Source of the DNA: Phytoseiulus persimilis
Lineage: Eukaryota > Arthropoda > Arachnida > Mesostigmata > Phytoseiidae
Direction: 5' to 3'
NCBI GenBank assembly: GCA_037576195.1
Contig: CM075102.1
Span: 11,780,001-11,844,000, forward strand
Length of the DNA: 64,000 nt
Positions 63,301-64,000 of this stretch are shown piece by piece (positions within the stretch are counted from its first letter, which is position 1; the number at the start of each line of letters is the position of its first letter). Below the pieces are notes generated by a model. The model was not told the DNA's origin. It saw only the letters and a program-made list of their open reading frames with translations, and ran no database searches. The translations under genes were made by a program, and so were the position numbers.

Positions 63301-64000
63301 GGAGTTCAGTCAACTCACAAGAAAGGTGTTTTGAGATGAGACTTCACCAAGACCCATCTCATAGCTTCCTCCTGAGTGAAGACTCGACCACAGATTTTCA
63401 GGAACGGCGGCTCTCCGTTCCTGTGGAAGAAATCAGCGACTCGAACGCCGAAAAGCTTCAGCTCATAGATGTCTCGACAGATCAAGTCCACTGCGGTATC
63501 GACGGGCACCTGAAAAATCAGCTTCTCAGGGAGGGAAATATTTCCGGAGAATCCTCCGGCCGGTTTCGACAGCTAGTCGTCAAGTAACGAGCCGATTCCG
63601 ACCCGAGGGCTCACCTTGTACTTCACTGACTTCACGAAGACTTCCCGGTCTCTTCTCCACGACGCCAACTCCGACAAACTCAGTCTGAACTCGTGGATCC
63701 ATTCGGAGACTTGATCTTTCTGAAGATCCGACAGCCCGTTCAGTATATCTGGAAAACTCGAGAGCTTATAGACAGCCTCGCATCGAGATTGAGGGCTCTG
63801 TTCGGTGCTGCACGCTCTCTGGGATAGAGTCCGGGTAGCGGAGTCTGCAGTAATCTCGCGCCGGGTAACCCCCCGCCCTCCCGGAACCGAATCGGACAAC
63901 GGAGTGAAAAAATCAGTTGGAGACGAGTCAGACTTGCGAGTCACCCCAATAGCACTTCATGCGGGAAGATGATGTGGAAGTTTGGTGTCGATCAAGAAAT
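60319..64000 (-). CDS. Large unrecognised gene, ten exons with consistent phases, 5' end beyond the window
   Basis: Exons, in transcript order: (window end)-63615; 63319-63509; 62144-63209; 61770-61992; 61638-61714; 61453-61594; 61234-61317; 60955-61015; 60613-60841; 60319-60486 (TAG). All nine junctions agree in phase, most with good GTGAG donors. The first two exons and the start of the third form a helical, globular-looking region (SEWIHEFRLSLSELASWRRD; VDLICRDIYELKLFGVRVAD; FTQEEAMRWVLVKSHLKTPF). The 355-codon third exon is disordered, Ser/Thr/Pro-rich and ends with three copies of DVRPTPATCATQ. The C-terminal exons are again globular (MVEIYLKQFQVSFRDFSDWL; FDHHRGRPIEYRVNLVKNVL; DILRRITSLDALQMLFTELG). 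About 800 residues are visible. No transmembrane segment or family was recognised; a spectrin-like helix pattern in exon 61453-61594 is only a resemblance. Weakest borders are the donors at 61233 (GTGTGT) and 61769 (GTGAAG) and the 43-base intron 61595-61637. Confidence 0.7.
62160..62279 (-). repeat. In-frame coding minisatellite, 36-bp unit, about 3.3 copies
   Basis: Units start at 62160, 62196 and 62232, with a partial fourth at 62268. On the - strand each encodes DVRPTPATCATQ (one copy has R for P at the fifth position). The unit is a multiple of three, so copy changes keep the frame of the surrounding exon 62144-63209. Confidence 0.88.

Noticed and set aside
1-64000. CRISPR arrays, operons, phage or bacterial mobile elements
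   Set aside because: The window is clearly eukaryotic with spliced genes; the repeats found are minisatellites, microsatellites and one fold-back element.

Overview
This is a eukaryotic nuclear window. Genes are split by many short introns (about 40 bp to 1.2 kb) with GT..AG borders, often GTGAGT donors. There are no operons or bacterial ribosome sites, and AATAAA signals follow three of the gene models. The GC-rich, intron-dense layout and a striated-muscle type myosin rod suggest an invertebrate, probably an arthropod. A mesostigmatid mite would fit, but that is inference and not proven by the sequence.

Left end (1-13.9 kb, mostly + strand). An AT-rich minisatellite at 120-480 is followed by a divergent NDRG-family alpha/beta-hydrolase-fold gene (exons 1748-2605 and 2752-2880). 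Next comes an unrecognised spliced gene (about 2.9-4.5 kb). Then comes the best gene of the window, a 13-exon gene (6137-13697) for a motorless myosin rod protein. It has its own N-terminal exon, then about 826 residues matching the myosin heavy chain tail exon by exon, and no motor domain anywhere in the upstream sequence shown.

Middle (13.9-57 kb). Most of this is non-coding or unresolved. A serine-rich gene end lies on the - strand at 18.6-19.5 kb. From about 20 to 31 kb the DNA is rich in short GACC/GTCA/CAGA-type tetranucleotide runs and I found no convincing gene there. Between 32 and 43 kb there are several candidate exon pairs with matching splice phases but no recognisable family. 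Open frames often overlap on both strands in this GC-rich DNA, so these entries have low confidence. A 185-bp fold-back element sits at 47.6 kb and a diverged tandem duplication at 57 kb.

Right end (60-64 kb, - strand). A multi-exon gene, entering from beyond the window, was assembled from ten exons whose splice phases all agree, with a stop at 60319 and a poly(A) signal at 60116-60121. It contains a 36-bp minisatellite that is in frame and encodes a 12-residue repeat. I could not assign it to a family.
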